NCBI RefSeq assembly: GCF_001592935.1
Contig: NZ_LRDB01000050.1
Span: 636,663-700,662, forward strand
Length of the DNA: 64,000 bases
Source: Roseivirga echinicomitans
GTDB lineage: Bacteria > Bacteroidota > Bacteroidia > Cytophagales > Cyclobacteriaceae
Direction: 5' to 3'
Shown here: positions 25,912-33,993 of the stretch, in pieces
Position numbering within the stretch: the first letter of the stretch is position 1
Layout of the letters: the number at the start of each line of letters is the position of its first letter
Program-made: the position numbers and the translations under genes
The notes under the pieces: generated by a model
Database searches by the model: none
What the model was told of the DNA's origin: nothing
Seen by the model: only the letters and a program-made list of their open reading frames with translations

Positions 25912-26540
25912 TGAAGCTATTGGTTTGCATGCTATTACTGTTCGTGGTAACAAAAAGTATTATTTCCCAAGACAGCTTGACAATTTCAAGCTGTCTTTTA
26001 AAAACCAAACCTACTACTTTAGGTTGGGAAAAATCCTTAAATCAGCTTGAAAAAGAGTTAACAAATAGTAAGGTACTGAATAAAAGAAAGAAAAAAGACT
26101 ACAGGAAATTACTCAGCTTAGCTAAATTTAAGAAGTTAAAACTCAAACCAGAATACTACACGATCACCGAATATATTAACCCAGATAATTACTCCCACTG
26201 TAGTCCAAACTCAATTATCGAGAACACAAATGAAGAAGCAAGAACTGTATTCCTTTATACAGTCTATGCAGCCCTTTCACAAAAAATAGCGACAATAAAT
26301 CTTACTGTTTTTGAAGATGGTAATATTCAAATTGAAGGATTAGAATCTTCAATAGATGACTTCAAAGAGAGGATTTTAAATGAGATTAGTAAAAGAGACG
26401 TTCCAAAAGAGAAAATCGTTTTCAATCTATCTGTAAACCCTGAAATGAGAATGGGTATGCTTATAGACATTCAAACTATCATTACGGAAATTGGTGTTGG
26501 AAGGATTTACTATAGGGACTTAAAGATTGATAAACGATGA
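25911..26540 (+). CDS. Secreted protein with ExbD/TolR-like C-terminal region
   Basis: A 209-residue protein of unknown function. A signal peptide (MKLLVCMLLLFVVTKSIISQ) is followed by a charged lysine-rich segment (about 40-75), a Cys-containing part and then a C-terminal region (about 120-205). Its strand-helix-strand pattern looks like the periplasmic domain of ExbD/TolR: INLTVFEDGNIQIEGLES, a helix with FKERILNEISKRD, KIVFNLSVNPEMRMGMLIDIQTII and IGVGRIYYR. The transmembrane helix with the essential aspartate that real ExbD proteins have at the N terminus is not present. The gene starts on the last base of the amidohydrolase stop codon and overlaps dinB by 4 bases. The ExbD resemblance is my reading of the pattern, not a database hit. 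Confidence 0.6.
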   Translation: MKLLVCMLLLFVVTKSIISQDSLTISSCLLKTKPTTLGWEKSLNQLEKELTNSKVLNKRKKKDYRKLLSLAKFKKLKLKPEYYTITEYINPDNYSHCSPNSIIENTNEEARTVFLYTVYAALSQKIATINLTVFEDGNIQIEGLESSIDDFKERILNEISKRDVPKEKIVFNLSVNPEMRMGMLIDIQTIITEIGVGRIYYRDLKIDKR

Positions 26541-27022
26541 ATAAGGAAGCAATTAATAAACTTCTAAGCACTCTGGAAGACTCCTTTCAAGGCCTCCCTT
26601 GGTTTGGAGAGTCCTTAATGGATAAACTAAGCCGTATTGATTACAGAATTGTAAATATCGCTCACATCCCAACTACAAATTCTATAGCTCGACTGGTTCA
26701 TCACATCATCAATTGGCGGATTTTTGTCATTGAAAAAATCAAAGGGAATGATGCATTCGACATTGAAATGAATTCGCAAAATGACTGGACTGATCTTCAT
26801 ATTTCAACGGAAAAAGACTGGGCTGACTTGATTCAAAAATTAGTCAATACGCAGAAAGAGATTTTCGATCTGCTGAATGCTAAAACCGATGAATTCCTAC
26901 AAACACCGGTATACGGCAGAGAATACACCATTCAGCGACTTATTGAAGGAATTGTGCAGCATGACATTTATCATCAGGGCCAAATTGCGGTGGTAGCCAA
27001 ACAAGCAGCACTAAAGGGTTGA
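26537..27022 (+). CDS. DinB-superfamily protein
   Basis: A 161-residue four-helix-bundle protein of the DinB/YfiT-like family. The three metal-binding histidine positions are visible: SIARLVHHIINWR in the second helix, and VQHDIYHQGQIAVV in the last. Such proteins bind a divalent metal and in some cases act as thiol-dependent transferases or hydrolases; most have no known function. It is cytoplasmic, with no signal or membrane segment. Its ATG overlaps the stop of the ExbD-like gene (ATGA), so it belongs to the amidohydrolase transcript. Confidence 0.85.
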   Translation: MNKEAINKLLSTLEDSFQGLPWFGESLMDKLSRIDYRIVNIAHIPTTNSIARLVHHIINWRIFVIEKIKGNDAFDIEMNSQNDWTDLHISTEKDWADLIQKLVNTQKEIFDLLNAKTDEFLQTPVYGREYTIQRLIEGIVQHDIYHQGQIAVVAKQAALKG

Positions 27023-27088
27023 GTACGGTTACAACCAAGAATTGTAAGATTGTGTCTAAGAAGCTAGGCAAACCAGAAGTTCTCCCTT

Positions 27089-27595
27089 ATGAAATATACA
27101 ATAATCAATCTATTGGGTTTGATTCTCATATGCGCTCTCAGCTCTTGTGACTTAGAAGATACAAAGACTGACACTACCATTGAAAACTTACTGTTAGCCA
27201 GATGGGCAAATACTGACGGCAATAGTGCTTTCGTTTATACATTTCTATCCGATGGAACATTCTGGTCTGCCCGGGTTATTACCAGCCCATCTACCAACGA
27301 GGTAGTTGACTACCGATACTATGCGACAGGTGTATTCACTTTGGAGGACAATGAGCTAAGTCTTTTCTTTCAGAAAATCTATGAACATGACGATAGTCAA
27401 GTGCAATACCCTAACCCAACTGACTTAACCTTGACTGGACAAACCAGTGAAGGGTTCGCTACTATTTCTTTCAAGAATGACAATCAGAAACTCACTTTCA
27501 CTTTTCAGCCATGTGCTCCAAATGAAAACTGCGCTACGGAAATTTCTTTTGAAAGAGTGCCCGTTGGATGGTGCGGAACCCCGAGTCCGAATTAA
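27089..27595 (+). CDS. Lipocalin-like lipoprotein
   Basis: A 168-residue probable lipoprotein (MKYTIINLLGLILICALSSC, lipobox LSSC). The rest is beta-strand rich (WANTDGNSAFVYTFLSDGTFWSAR, GVFTLEDNELSLFF, TISFKNDNQKLTFTF), consistent with the small lipocalin-like domain common in Bacteroidota. Two cysteines near the C terminus (CAPNENCATE) plus WCGTPSPN at the end could form a disulfide. I do not recognise a specific function. It ends 4 bases inside the convergent gene. Confidence 0.7.
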   Translation: MKYTIINLLGLILICALSSCDLEDTKTDTTIENLLLARWANTDGNSAFVYTFLSDGTFWSARVITSPSTNEVVDYRYYATGVFTLEDNELSLFFQKIYEHDDSQVQYPNPTDLTLTGQTSEGFATISFKNDNQKLTFTFQPCAPNENCATEISFERVPVGWCGTPSPN

Positions 27596-28113
27596 GACAG
27601 GTCAGAAAATTCGCCCAACTTGAGCTCAAAAGCCGAAGCATTGAACCATCTCTGCCTTTCGGCTTCATCTAGTATTCTGTTTAATCGCTCCCAATAAATT
27701 CCTTTCAATCCATTACGTAATACAAATTCAGAAGCCTCCACAAACGAGTTGTAAACACTCTTGAAAAAAGCTTCCTGTCGTACTTCCTTTCGGGCATTAA
27801 AACGCATGGCAGTTTCAATATTAAAGAGCATAAAATCCGCCAACAGCGAAGGATCTAATTCCAGTGTTGAAAAATGCTTGATCGCTTTTTGGGCTACCGA
27901 TCTACGGGCTTTGGCTTTTCGTTTGGTTTGGGGGAAATACTCCTTCAGTACTTTTTTCTTGGCCTCCTCTATCAGCTTGTCTTCTTTGGGGTTGAACACA
28001 AAGCTATAGTAGGTACGAATGGGCAGAAACTTATCGTAAAGCTCCAACACCTGCGTTTCAAGTTCATCCTTCTTTAAAGTCTGCAAATACTTAACAAGTG
28101 CGCGTTTACTCAT
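27592..28113 (-). CDS. DUF6155-family protein
   Basis: A 173-residue cytoplasmic protein, helical and basic. The N terminus SKRALVKYLQTLKKDELETQVLELYDKF and the motif YYSFVFNPKEDKLIEEAKKKVLKEYFP are typical of the DUF6155 family in Bacteroidota. Function is unknown. The gene is convergent with the lipocalin-like gene (4-base overlap), and its start faces the start of the exported-protein gene at 28309, sharing a 195-base intergenic space in which I see nothing further. Confidence 0.72.
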   Translation of the reverse strand: MSKRALVKYLQTLKKDELETQVLELYDKFLPIRTYYSFVFNPKEDKLIEEAKKKVLKEYFPQTKRKAKARRSVAQKAIKHFSTLELDPSLLADFMLFNIETAMRFNARKEVRQEAFFKSVYNSFVEASEFVLRNGLKGIYWERLNRILDEAERQRWFNASAFELKLGEFSDLS

Positions 28114-28308
28114 TTATGCTCCAATCGGTTTTTTTTAGATTTCGCTAAGGTATCAATTATTCAAAAAGCAATTTCACTAAACTCCTTGGGCGATCCGACA
28201 GCTTAACTATTTCCTTCAACAACTCAGCCTAATACTTCGACAACCCAACAAAGGTGGTGTTTCATTATTTCCCTGAATGAGTAAATATGTAAAAAAACAA
28301 CCTCCATT

Positions 28309-28710
28309 ATGAAAAGAATTATTCCATTATTCGTCATACTCCTTTTTGTAGGTTTAGGAAACCTAAGCGCTCAGAATCTTGAAAAACCAAGGTCTGGAAA
28401 CGAAATCAGATTAAAGGATTACACAGTTACTGTAGCCCAAGGTGAAGAAATCGATCTTCAAATGTGGGTAGTAAAAGCAAAGAAATACAATCTCGTTGTT
28501 GAAGAACCAAAAGCTTCAGGTAAGGAAGGCATCAATTTCACCTTCACAAAAAAGGACGATGTGGAAGACCCTTTGACATACGACATGAAAGTAAAAGTAG
28601 ACGCATCGACTCCAGTGGGTGATTATCTGTGCATTTTGAAAGTTCCGGGCAAAGGAAGAAGTGCCATAACAGGCTCTACCATTAAAATTAAAGTCGTTCA
28701 AAACGATTAA
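28309..28710 (+). CDS. Small exported Ig-like protein of unknown function
   Basis: A 133-residue protein with a signal peptide (IPLFVILLFVGLGNLSAQ) and a beta-rich body with IRLKDYTVTVAQGEEIDLQMWVVKA, KYNLVVEEPKASG and MKVKVDASTPVGDYLCILKV, ending STIKIKVVQND. The pattern is that of a single immunoglobulin-like beta sandwich in the periplasm. No enzyme motif is visible. A terminator follows and separates it from the two-component pair. Confidence 0.7.
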   Translation: MKRIIPLFVILLFVGLGNLSAQNLEKPRSGNEIRLKDYTVTVAQGEEIDLQMWVVKAKKYNLVVEEPKASGKEGINFTFTKKDDVEDPLTYDMKVKVDASTPVGDYLCILKVPGKGRSAITGSTIKIKVVQND

Positions 28711-28726
28711 AAATACTGAATTCATT

Positions 28727-28758
28727 AGAGCCCTTTAGTTTACACTTGAGGGCTTTTC
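28727..28758 (+). terminator. Terminator after the small exported protein
   Basis: Stem AGCCCT/AGGGCT (28729-28734 and 28749-28754) followed by TTTTCTT. It lies 17 bases after the stop codon and just before the histidine kinase gene. Confidence 0.72.
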
Positions 28759-28770
28759 TTATATTGAGCC

Positions 28771-29790
28771 ATGTCTAAAGGAAAGGTATATGGATTAAGA
28801 ATAGCAATTGGGCTTTTGGTCTTCATGTTCTTCAAAATTACCTCCTATAATCTTTTTGAATGGGGTACATCCACCTTTGTATCCATGGCCAGTACCGTGC
28901 TTACGGTGCTCGTCATTTTTGAAATTCTTGATTATTCTGGAAAATATCTAATAAGTCATTACAAGTGCAGCCTGACTTCGTACCGCACGCTTGGTATTTT
29001 TTATTGGGGAAACTGCCTTATCACCGCCCCCTTTGTTATTGGTTCAGCAGCCCTCCACACCGAAGTCCTTATCCCCGCTTTCCCTTGTACTACATGTACG
29101 GTTGAAGCTTCGCTAACCACCACGATTGCGCAAGGCTTGGTGCTTTCTTGGTTAATCATTTCAGCTAAATCATTTATGATTTATATTGAATACACCAGGC
29201 GCTCAGAACATGAAAAAGACATCATCCAAAAAGAACTTGCGCTTTCTAAATACGAAAGCCTAAAAGACCAAATAGAGCCACATTTTCTCTTTAACAGCTT
29301 TAGTGTGTTGACCGCGGTAATTGAGGAAGATCCAAAATTGGCGGTGGATTTTGTTTCTCGGCTTTCTAAGATTTACAGGTACCTCATGGAAAACACCTCG
29401 CAATTGGTGTTGCTCAGTACCGAACTGGAATACTTAGAACACTACGTATTCGTTTTGAAAACGAGACACGGCCAAAGCATTAATGTGAACTATGATTTAG
29501 ACGCTGGAGCTGCTCAAATTCCAATTTTATCGCTTCAAATGTTGGTGGAGAATGCATTAAAGCACAATTACTTTTCGAAGGAAACCCCACTTACCATCAA
29601 CATCTATACGGAAGACAGTGATTTTCTAGTGGTGAGTAACAACTTGAATAAACGACCTAACTTAGAAAAGACCACGCATTTGGGGTTAGAAAACATCAAT
29701 AAGCGTTATGAATTGTTGCTCAACAAAAGCATTGTTATTCAAGAAAGCGCAGATAGCTTTACGGTTAAATTACCATTGGTACCTCAATGA
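28771..29790 (+). CDS. LytS-type sensor histidine kinase
   Basis: A 339-residue inner-membrane kinase of the His_kinase (PF06580) class. Four N-terminal transmembrane helices (about 10-28, 35-52, 72-95, 115-138) carry a loop with a CxxC pair, Cys106 and Cys109. After a short coiled coil comes the phospho-acceptor motif QIEPHFLFNSF with His171, then the ATPase domain with QMLVENALKHN (N box) and LGLENINKRYELL (G box). The response regulator gene overlaps its stop by 4 bases, so the two are translationally coupled. The signal is unknown; the CxxC between TM3 and TM4 is a candidate redox or metal sensor. Confidence 0.92.
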   Translation: MSKGKVYGLRIAIGLLVFMFFKITSYNLFEWGTSTFVSMASTVLTVLVIFEILDYSGKYLISHYKCSLTSYRTLGIFYWGNCLITAPFVIGSAALHTEVLIPAFPCTTCTVEASLTTTIAQGLVLSWLIISAKSFMIYIEYTRRSEHEKDIIQKELALSKYESLKDQIEPHFLFNSFSVLTAVIEEDPKLAVDFVSRLSKIYRYLMENTSQLVLLSTELEYLEHYVFVLKTRHGQSINVNYDLDAGAAQIPILSLQMLVENALKHNYFSKETPLTINIYTEDSDFLVVSNNLNKRPNLEKTTHLGLENINKRYELLLNKSIVIQESADSFTVKLPLVPQ

Positions 29791-30554
29791 AAAGCCTCGG
29801 CATGAAACTGGTCATTATTGAAGACGAAGCACTTTCGGCCAAGCGTTTGGCTAAAATGATTACTGAAATCGTTCCGAACGCTCAGATTTTAGCCAAGCTG
29901 GAATCTGTTAGCGAATCATTGGTTTGGTTCAAAGAAAACCCCAAACCCGACCTTATTTTCCTGGACATTCAACTGAATGACGGCAGTGGTTTCGATATTC
30001 TCAAAGCATTGAGTGACTACCCGAAAATCATCTTCACTACAGCCTATGAGCAATATGCGCTGGACGCTTTCAAACACAACAGCATTGATTATTTATTGAA
30101 ACCGATTGATGCCAGTGAACTGAAAAGCACATTCGAAAAACTGGCAAACATCAAGGCAACGGAAACCACGCAATACCAAGAGAACATTGACAACCTAAAG
30201 TCTCAATTCCCTTCCGGTGTTCGCGAAAGGTTTTTAGTCAAAATTGGCCCACAGTTCAAAAGCATTGCCACAAACGACATCAAATACTTCTTCTACTCTG
30301 ATGGCCTCACCTACCTTCAAACCGAAGAAAGCGCCTTGCCCATTGATTACACTTTAGATCAGTTGAAGGACGAGTTAGACCCGAAGCTCTTCTTCAGAAT
30401 CAACCGCCAATTCATCATCAAAATCTCTAGCATCAAGGAAATTCATAGCTATTTCAATAGTCGACTGCTGCTTACACTTTCTCCTACTTTTAAAGAAGAA
30501 GTGATTGTAAGCCGTGAAAGGGTGCTGAATTTTAAGATTTGGGCGGGAATGTAA
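29787..30554 (+). CDS. LytTR-family response regulator
   Basis: A 255-residue two-component regulator. The receiver domain has acidic residues IEDE at 11-14, the phospho-acceptor Asp60 in LIFLDIQLNDGSGF, TTA at the switch threonine and a lysine in LLKPIDA. A flexible linker (about 125-145) leads to the LytTR DNA-binding domain from about 150: RFLVKIGPQFKSI, YFFYSDGLTYL, FFRINRQFIIKISSIKEI, LTLSPTFKEEVIVSRERV. An alternative start at 29802 (MKLVIIEDE) would remove five residues. It is the partner of the kinase immediately upstream. Confidence 0.93.
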   Translation: MKSLGMKLVIIEDEALSAKRLAKMITEIVPNAQILAKLESVSESLVWFKENPKPDLIFLDIQLNDGSGFDILKALSDYPKIIFTTAYEQYALDAFKHNSIDYLLKPIDASELKSTFEKLANIKATETTQYQENIDNLKSQFPSGVRERFLVKIGPQFKSIATNDIKYFFYSDGLTYLQTEESALPIDYTLDQLKDELDPKLFFRINRQFIIKISSIKEIHSYFNSRLLLTLSPTFKEEVIVSRERVLNFKIWAGM

Positions 30555-30623
30555 GGAGCCGAAAATTATCTCTGGCGGTAAAATTTTCATCCATTCAATT
30601 TCAAAAAACTATATCTTTAGGCT

Positions 30624-31265
30624 ATGGCTGATCAACACAAAGCATTACTCGAAGGGAACAAGCAGTTCATCCAGAACATCACTAAAGTCGATCCCGATTT
30701 CTTTTCAAAGCTATCTCATCAGCAAAAGCCAGAATTCCTCTGGATTGGCTGTTCAGACAGTAGAGTGCCTGCCACAGAAATTACCAACACTTCTCCGGGT
30801 TCAATTTTCGTAGGAAGAAATATTGCTAACGTAGTCGTTAATACCGACCTCAATCTATTGAGTGTGGTCTATTATGCGGTGAAAGTACTGAAGGTAAAAC
30901 ACATCATCGTTTGCGGCCATTATGGTTGCGGAGGTGTAAAAGCCGCCATGTCGAATGAAAGCTTTGGCTTTTTAGACAACTGGTTACTGAACTTGAAGGA
31001 CGTTTATAAAAACCACAGCAAAGAACTGAATGGCCTTGTAGATGAAGAGGATCGACTAGATCGTTTTGTAGAGCTGAATGTGATTGAGCAGGCAAAAAAT
31101 TTGGCCAAAATATCCTTTGTTCAAGAAGAGTGGCAGCAAGGTGAATTCCCGTTTATCCACAGCTGGGTCTACAGCCTAAAAGATGGCAATATCAAAGACC
31201 TCGAATGCTCCTTCAATTCGGCAGATGCGGTCAACTCCATTTACGGATATAAGGCAGAAGAATAA
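30624..31265 (+). CDS. Beta-class carbonic anhydrase
   Basis: A 213-residue cytoplasmic enzyme that interconverts CO2 and bicarbonate. The zinc ligands are Cys43 and Asp45 with Arg47 in CSDSRVPATEI, and His99 and Cys102 in CGHYGCGGV. NIANVV and SVVYYAVKVLKVKHIIV match the family fold. Length is that of bacterial Can-type enzymes (E. coli Can is 220). It stands alone after the LytTR pair with a 69-base gap, and a hairpin follows. No promoter consensus is clear; TATCTTTA lies close upstream. Confidence 0.95.
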   Translation: MADQHKALLEGNKQFIQNITKVDPDFFSKLSHQQKPEFLWIGCSDSRVPATEITNTSPGSIFVGRNIANVVVNTDLNLLSVVYYAVKVLKVKHIIVCGHYGCGGVKAAMSNESFGFLDNWLLNLKDVYKNHSKELNGLVDEEDRLDRFVELNVIEQAKNLAKISFVQEEWQQGEFPFIHSWVYSLKDGNIKDLECSFNSADAVNSIYGYKAEE

Positions 31266-31296
31266 TTCCAATTGATTTCTGGCCGCTACTAACGAA

Positions 31297-31320
31297 AAAG
31301 ACCGCCTGGCAGCGGTCTTC
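31297..31320. terminator. Hairpin after the carbonic anhydrase gene
   Basis: AAGACCGC at about 31298-31305 pairs with GCGGTCTT at 31311-31318, loop CTGGC. It lacks a run of Ts on the plus strand (TCTTCATCTG follows), so terminator activity is only likely. Confidence 0.6.
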
Positions 31321-32114
31321 ATCTGTATTTTTACAAATACCCCCAAAAAACAAAAGCGGGGGACGAAGATTCGCCCCCACTTGCCATGAAAAAGCCGTGG
31401 CCTTTTCACAACATCAAGTTACTGTTCAAGTCTTTGCTCTTCATTTATTGGCCCAAGCTATAAACAAAAAACGCTGTCTTCCTCAGCTTCGTCCGTTGTC
31501 CGCACATAGTGCTAAAACAGTTTAACGTAGACTTTGCAGTCTTTTTTTCGGTCTTTCAAAAGAAAGAACCAAGCTGAAAAGATAAGGGTGAACCCTTTAC
31601 CTTTTCCAATTTCTGCTCACACACCCAAATGCGCTCGCTTCTGAATCGGACTTTGGTTTGTGCTCACGCACTTGCCATCAGTAAGCTTTGACTGTTTCAG
31701 GTCATCTTTCTCAAGAGTAACCCTTTCGCATACATTTTTCCGGGCTTCCCCCGAAGAGAGACTGAAAACTAGTTTCTGACTTTTATCCCTCACTTGATAT
31801 AACTAAGATACTCTCCTTAACTTTACACTCAAACTTTGTAACCCATTAGTTTCCAACAACTTTCCCACTACGATATCCACAGGGTTATGCACCGACTTAT
31901 CCACGATTTTCGACCCAATCTCCTGTAAGTCAAAGACTCACGTGCTCATTCGTCTTTTTGAAGACTAAATTTCATTTCCAACCCCACATATGAACCCAAA
32001 TCTGAATGAAGTCCCCCAATCCTTGAGCATTTCATCAAAGGATAAGCGGATTTTTTAATCCCTTCTGAATGCTTTTTACTAAACTTGCACTTTAAACTTT
32101 TGAATACAGGAAAA
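31321..32114. other. Gene-free region with hairpins and DnaA-box-like array
   Basis: The only stretch longer than 300 bases without a gene. No ORF with coding character is seen. It holds a G/C hairpin (GGGGG 31358-31362 with CCCCC 31374-31378; a second CCCCC at 31340-31344 could compete for the same Gs), a weaker GCCATG/CGTGGC stem near 31384-31402, a dyad CTTTC-AAAA-GAAAG near 31553-31566, an imperfect AAGGG/CCCTT stem near 31579-31603, and four DnaA-box-like 9-mers at 31861-31905. The plus strand is visibly poor in G from about 31740 on. No known RNA family is recognised. Confidence 0.6.
31861..31905 (+). promoter_or_regulatory. Four 12-bp-spaced DnaA-box-like 9-mers
   Basis: Compared with the consensus TTATNCACA: TTTCCCACT at 31861 (6 of 9), ATATCCACA at 31873 (8 of 9), TTATGCACC at 31885 (8 of 9) and TTATCCACG at 31897 (8 of 9). 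All are in the same orientation and start exactly 12 bases apart. An origin of replication, or a DnaA-binding regulatory cluster, is a possible reading. Confidence 0.4.
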
Positions 32115-33782
32115 ATGAGTGAAAAGGACCCAAAAGAGTCGCTCAACTTTATTGAGCAAATGATTGAGAATGATTTGAAATCAGGAAAAAACTCATTCGT
32201 CCAGACGCGTTTTCCTCCTGAGCCCAACGGTTACCTCCACATTGGTCACGCCAAGTCGATTGTATTGAATTTTGGCCTTGCCGAAAAATACAATGGCAGC
32301 TGTAACCTTCGTTTTGACGACACCAACCCTGAAAAGGAGAGCGAAGAATACGTCAACTCGATTAAAGAAGACATCAAATGGCTAGGTTATACTTGGTCGG
32401 ATGAGGCACGCTATACTTCTAATTACTTCGATACGCTGTATGAGTATGCCGTCAAGTTGATTAAGAAAGGTAAAGCCTATATAGACGATCAGTCGGCTGA
32501 AGAAATTTCGGCTGGTAAAACCAACCCGACTATTCCAGGCATAAAAAGCCCATTCCGCGATCGTTCGGTAGAAGAAAACCTTGATTTGTTCGAACGCATG
32601 AAAAATGGCGAGTTCGATGCCGGAAGCCATGTGCTTCGTGCTAAAATCGATATGGATTCGCCCAACATGCACATGCGCGACCCTATCATTTATAGAATCA
32701 AAAAAGTGACCCACCACAACACGGGTGACACTTGGTGCATTTATCCGAATTATGATTTCGCCCACGGCCAATCCGATTCGATTGAGCATGTTACTTACAG
32801 CCTTTGCACCTTGGAGTTCAGAGATCACAAAGCTTTGTACGATTGGTTCATCAATGAACTAGAAATTTTCCCTTCCAACCAAACTGAGTTTGCACGACTG
32901 AACCTCAGCTACACAATTGTGAGCAAGCGTAAGCTTTTACAATTGGTGGAAGAAGGCCATGTTACTTCATGGGACGACCCGAGAATGCCGACCATTTCTG
33001 GTTTTAGAAGAAGAGGTTATACGCCTGATTCGATCAAAAATTTCGTTAAAAAAGTGGGCGTAGCCCGAAGAGATGGCATTACCGATGTCGCACTTTTGGA
33101 ACACAGCATCCGCGAAGATTTGAACAAGAAAGCCAACCGTGTTTTCGGAATTCAGAAGCCGTTAAAGATGGTGATTACCAACTGGCCGGCAGACAAAACG
33201 GAAATGATGCAAGCCATTAATAACCCTGAGGATGAAACTGCCGGAACCCGCGAAATGCCATTTACGCGCGAGGTTTATATTGAAAGCAAAGACTTTATGG
33301 AGGAACCGCCTTCGCCTAAGAAATTCTTTGGCTTAGGTCCCGACAGAGAGGTACGTTTGAAATACGGCTACATCGTGAAATGCACAGGCTTTGAAAAAGA
33401 TGCCGATGGCAACATTACCGAAATTCATTGTACTTACGATCCTGAAACCCGCAGCGGCAACGATACCAGCGGGAAAAAGGTGAAAGGAACTTTAGGTTGG
33501 GTGTCAATTGCACATGCAGTACCAGCGACCTTACGTTTGTATGACAGACTTTTCAGTACCGAAAACCTGAACAGCATTGACGATGATTTCTTAAATCATA
33601 TCAACCCTGATTCGCTGACCGTAGTTGAGAATGCCATGCTAGAGCCTTCTATTAAAGAGGCACAAGCGGGCGATATTTTCCAGTTCGAAAGACAAGGTTA
33701 CTTTGTGGTAGACAGAGATTCTACTCCAGAGAAGAAGGTCTTTAACCGAACGATTACGCTGAGGGATAATTGGGCGAAGTAG
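32115..33782 (+). CDS. glnS: Glutaminyl-tRNA synthetase
   Basis: A 555-residue class I aminoacyl-tRNA synthetase that charges tRNA-Gln. The HIGH motif is in FPPEPNGYLHIGHAKS at about residues 37-52, the Gln-specific CNLRFDDTNPEKE follows, and the KMSKS equivalent is VSKRKL. The anticodon-binding beta-barrel domain fills the C-terminal third (EIHCTYDPETRSGNDTSG, GWVSIAHA). Length matches E. coli GlnRS (554). The start is put at ATG 32115 (MSEKDPKES); ten more codons upstream are open but lack family resemblance. It is preceded by the 850-base gene-free region. Confidence 0.97.
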   Translation: MSEKDPKESLNFIEQMIENDLKSGKNSFVQTRFPPEPNGYLHIGHAKSIVLNFGLAEKYNGSCNLRFDDTNPEKESEEYVNSIKEDIKWLGYTWSDEARYTSNYFDTLYEYAVKLIKKGKAYIDDQSAEEISAGKTNPTIPGIKSPFRDRSVEENLDLFERMKNGEFDAGSHVLRAKIDMDSPNMHMRDPIIYRIKKVTHHNTGDTWCIYPNYDFAHGQSDSIEHVTYSLCTLEFRDHKALYDWFINELEIFPSNQTEFARLNLSYTIVSKRKLLQLVEEGHVTSWDDPRMPTISGFRRRGYTPDSIKNFVKKVGVARRDGITDVALLEHSIREDLNKKANRVFGIQKPLKMVITNWPADKTEMMQAINNPEDETAGTREMPFTREVYIESKDFMEEPPSPKKFFGLGPDREVRLKYGYIVKCTGFEKDADGNITEIHCTYDPETRSGNDTSGKKVKGTLGWVSIAHAVPATLRLYDRLFSTENLNSIDDDFLNHINPDSLTVVENAMLEPSIKEAQAGDIFQFERQGYFVVDRDSTPEKKVFNRTITLRDNWAK

Positions 33783-33955
33783 ATGTTAGATTTTAGACTT
33801 TAGACGATAGGCGTTTTAGATTAAATCTAGGATTTGAAATTCAATTTCGGAGAGTGATTCAGAAATTTGAACGCAGAAAAGTATTCGTAACGTTTCTTTT
33901 CCTGAGGCACGAAGGATCTAAGGTTTGACAAGAGTTCTTCCGAAAAACTCATAAC

Positions 33956-33989
33956 AAAAGCACGATATTCAGATTATCGTGCTTTTTTT
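33956..33989 (+). terminator. Strong terminator abutting the agmatinase-family start codon
   Basis: Perfect stem AGCACGATA (33959-33967) / TATCGTGCT (33975-33983), preceded by A4 and followed by seven Ts. It would end the glnS transcript, but the T run stops only 4 bases before the ATG of the next gene at 33994. Confidence 0.85.
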
Positions 33990-33993
33990 GTGT

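Noticed and set aside
31266..32114. A known structured RNA (RNase P, tmRNA, SRP or 6S RNA) in the gene-free region
   Set aside because: None of the conserved core sequences of these RNAs is visible on either strand.
33783..33955. Short TTAGA-type repeats and a TAGATTAAATCTA palindrome after glnS
   Set aside because: They are brief, AT-rich and irregular; nothing sets them apart from ordinary spacer DNA.
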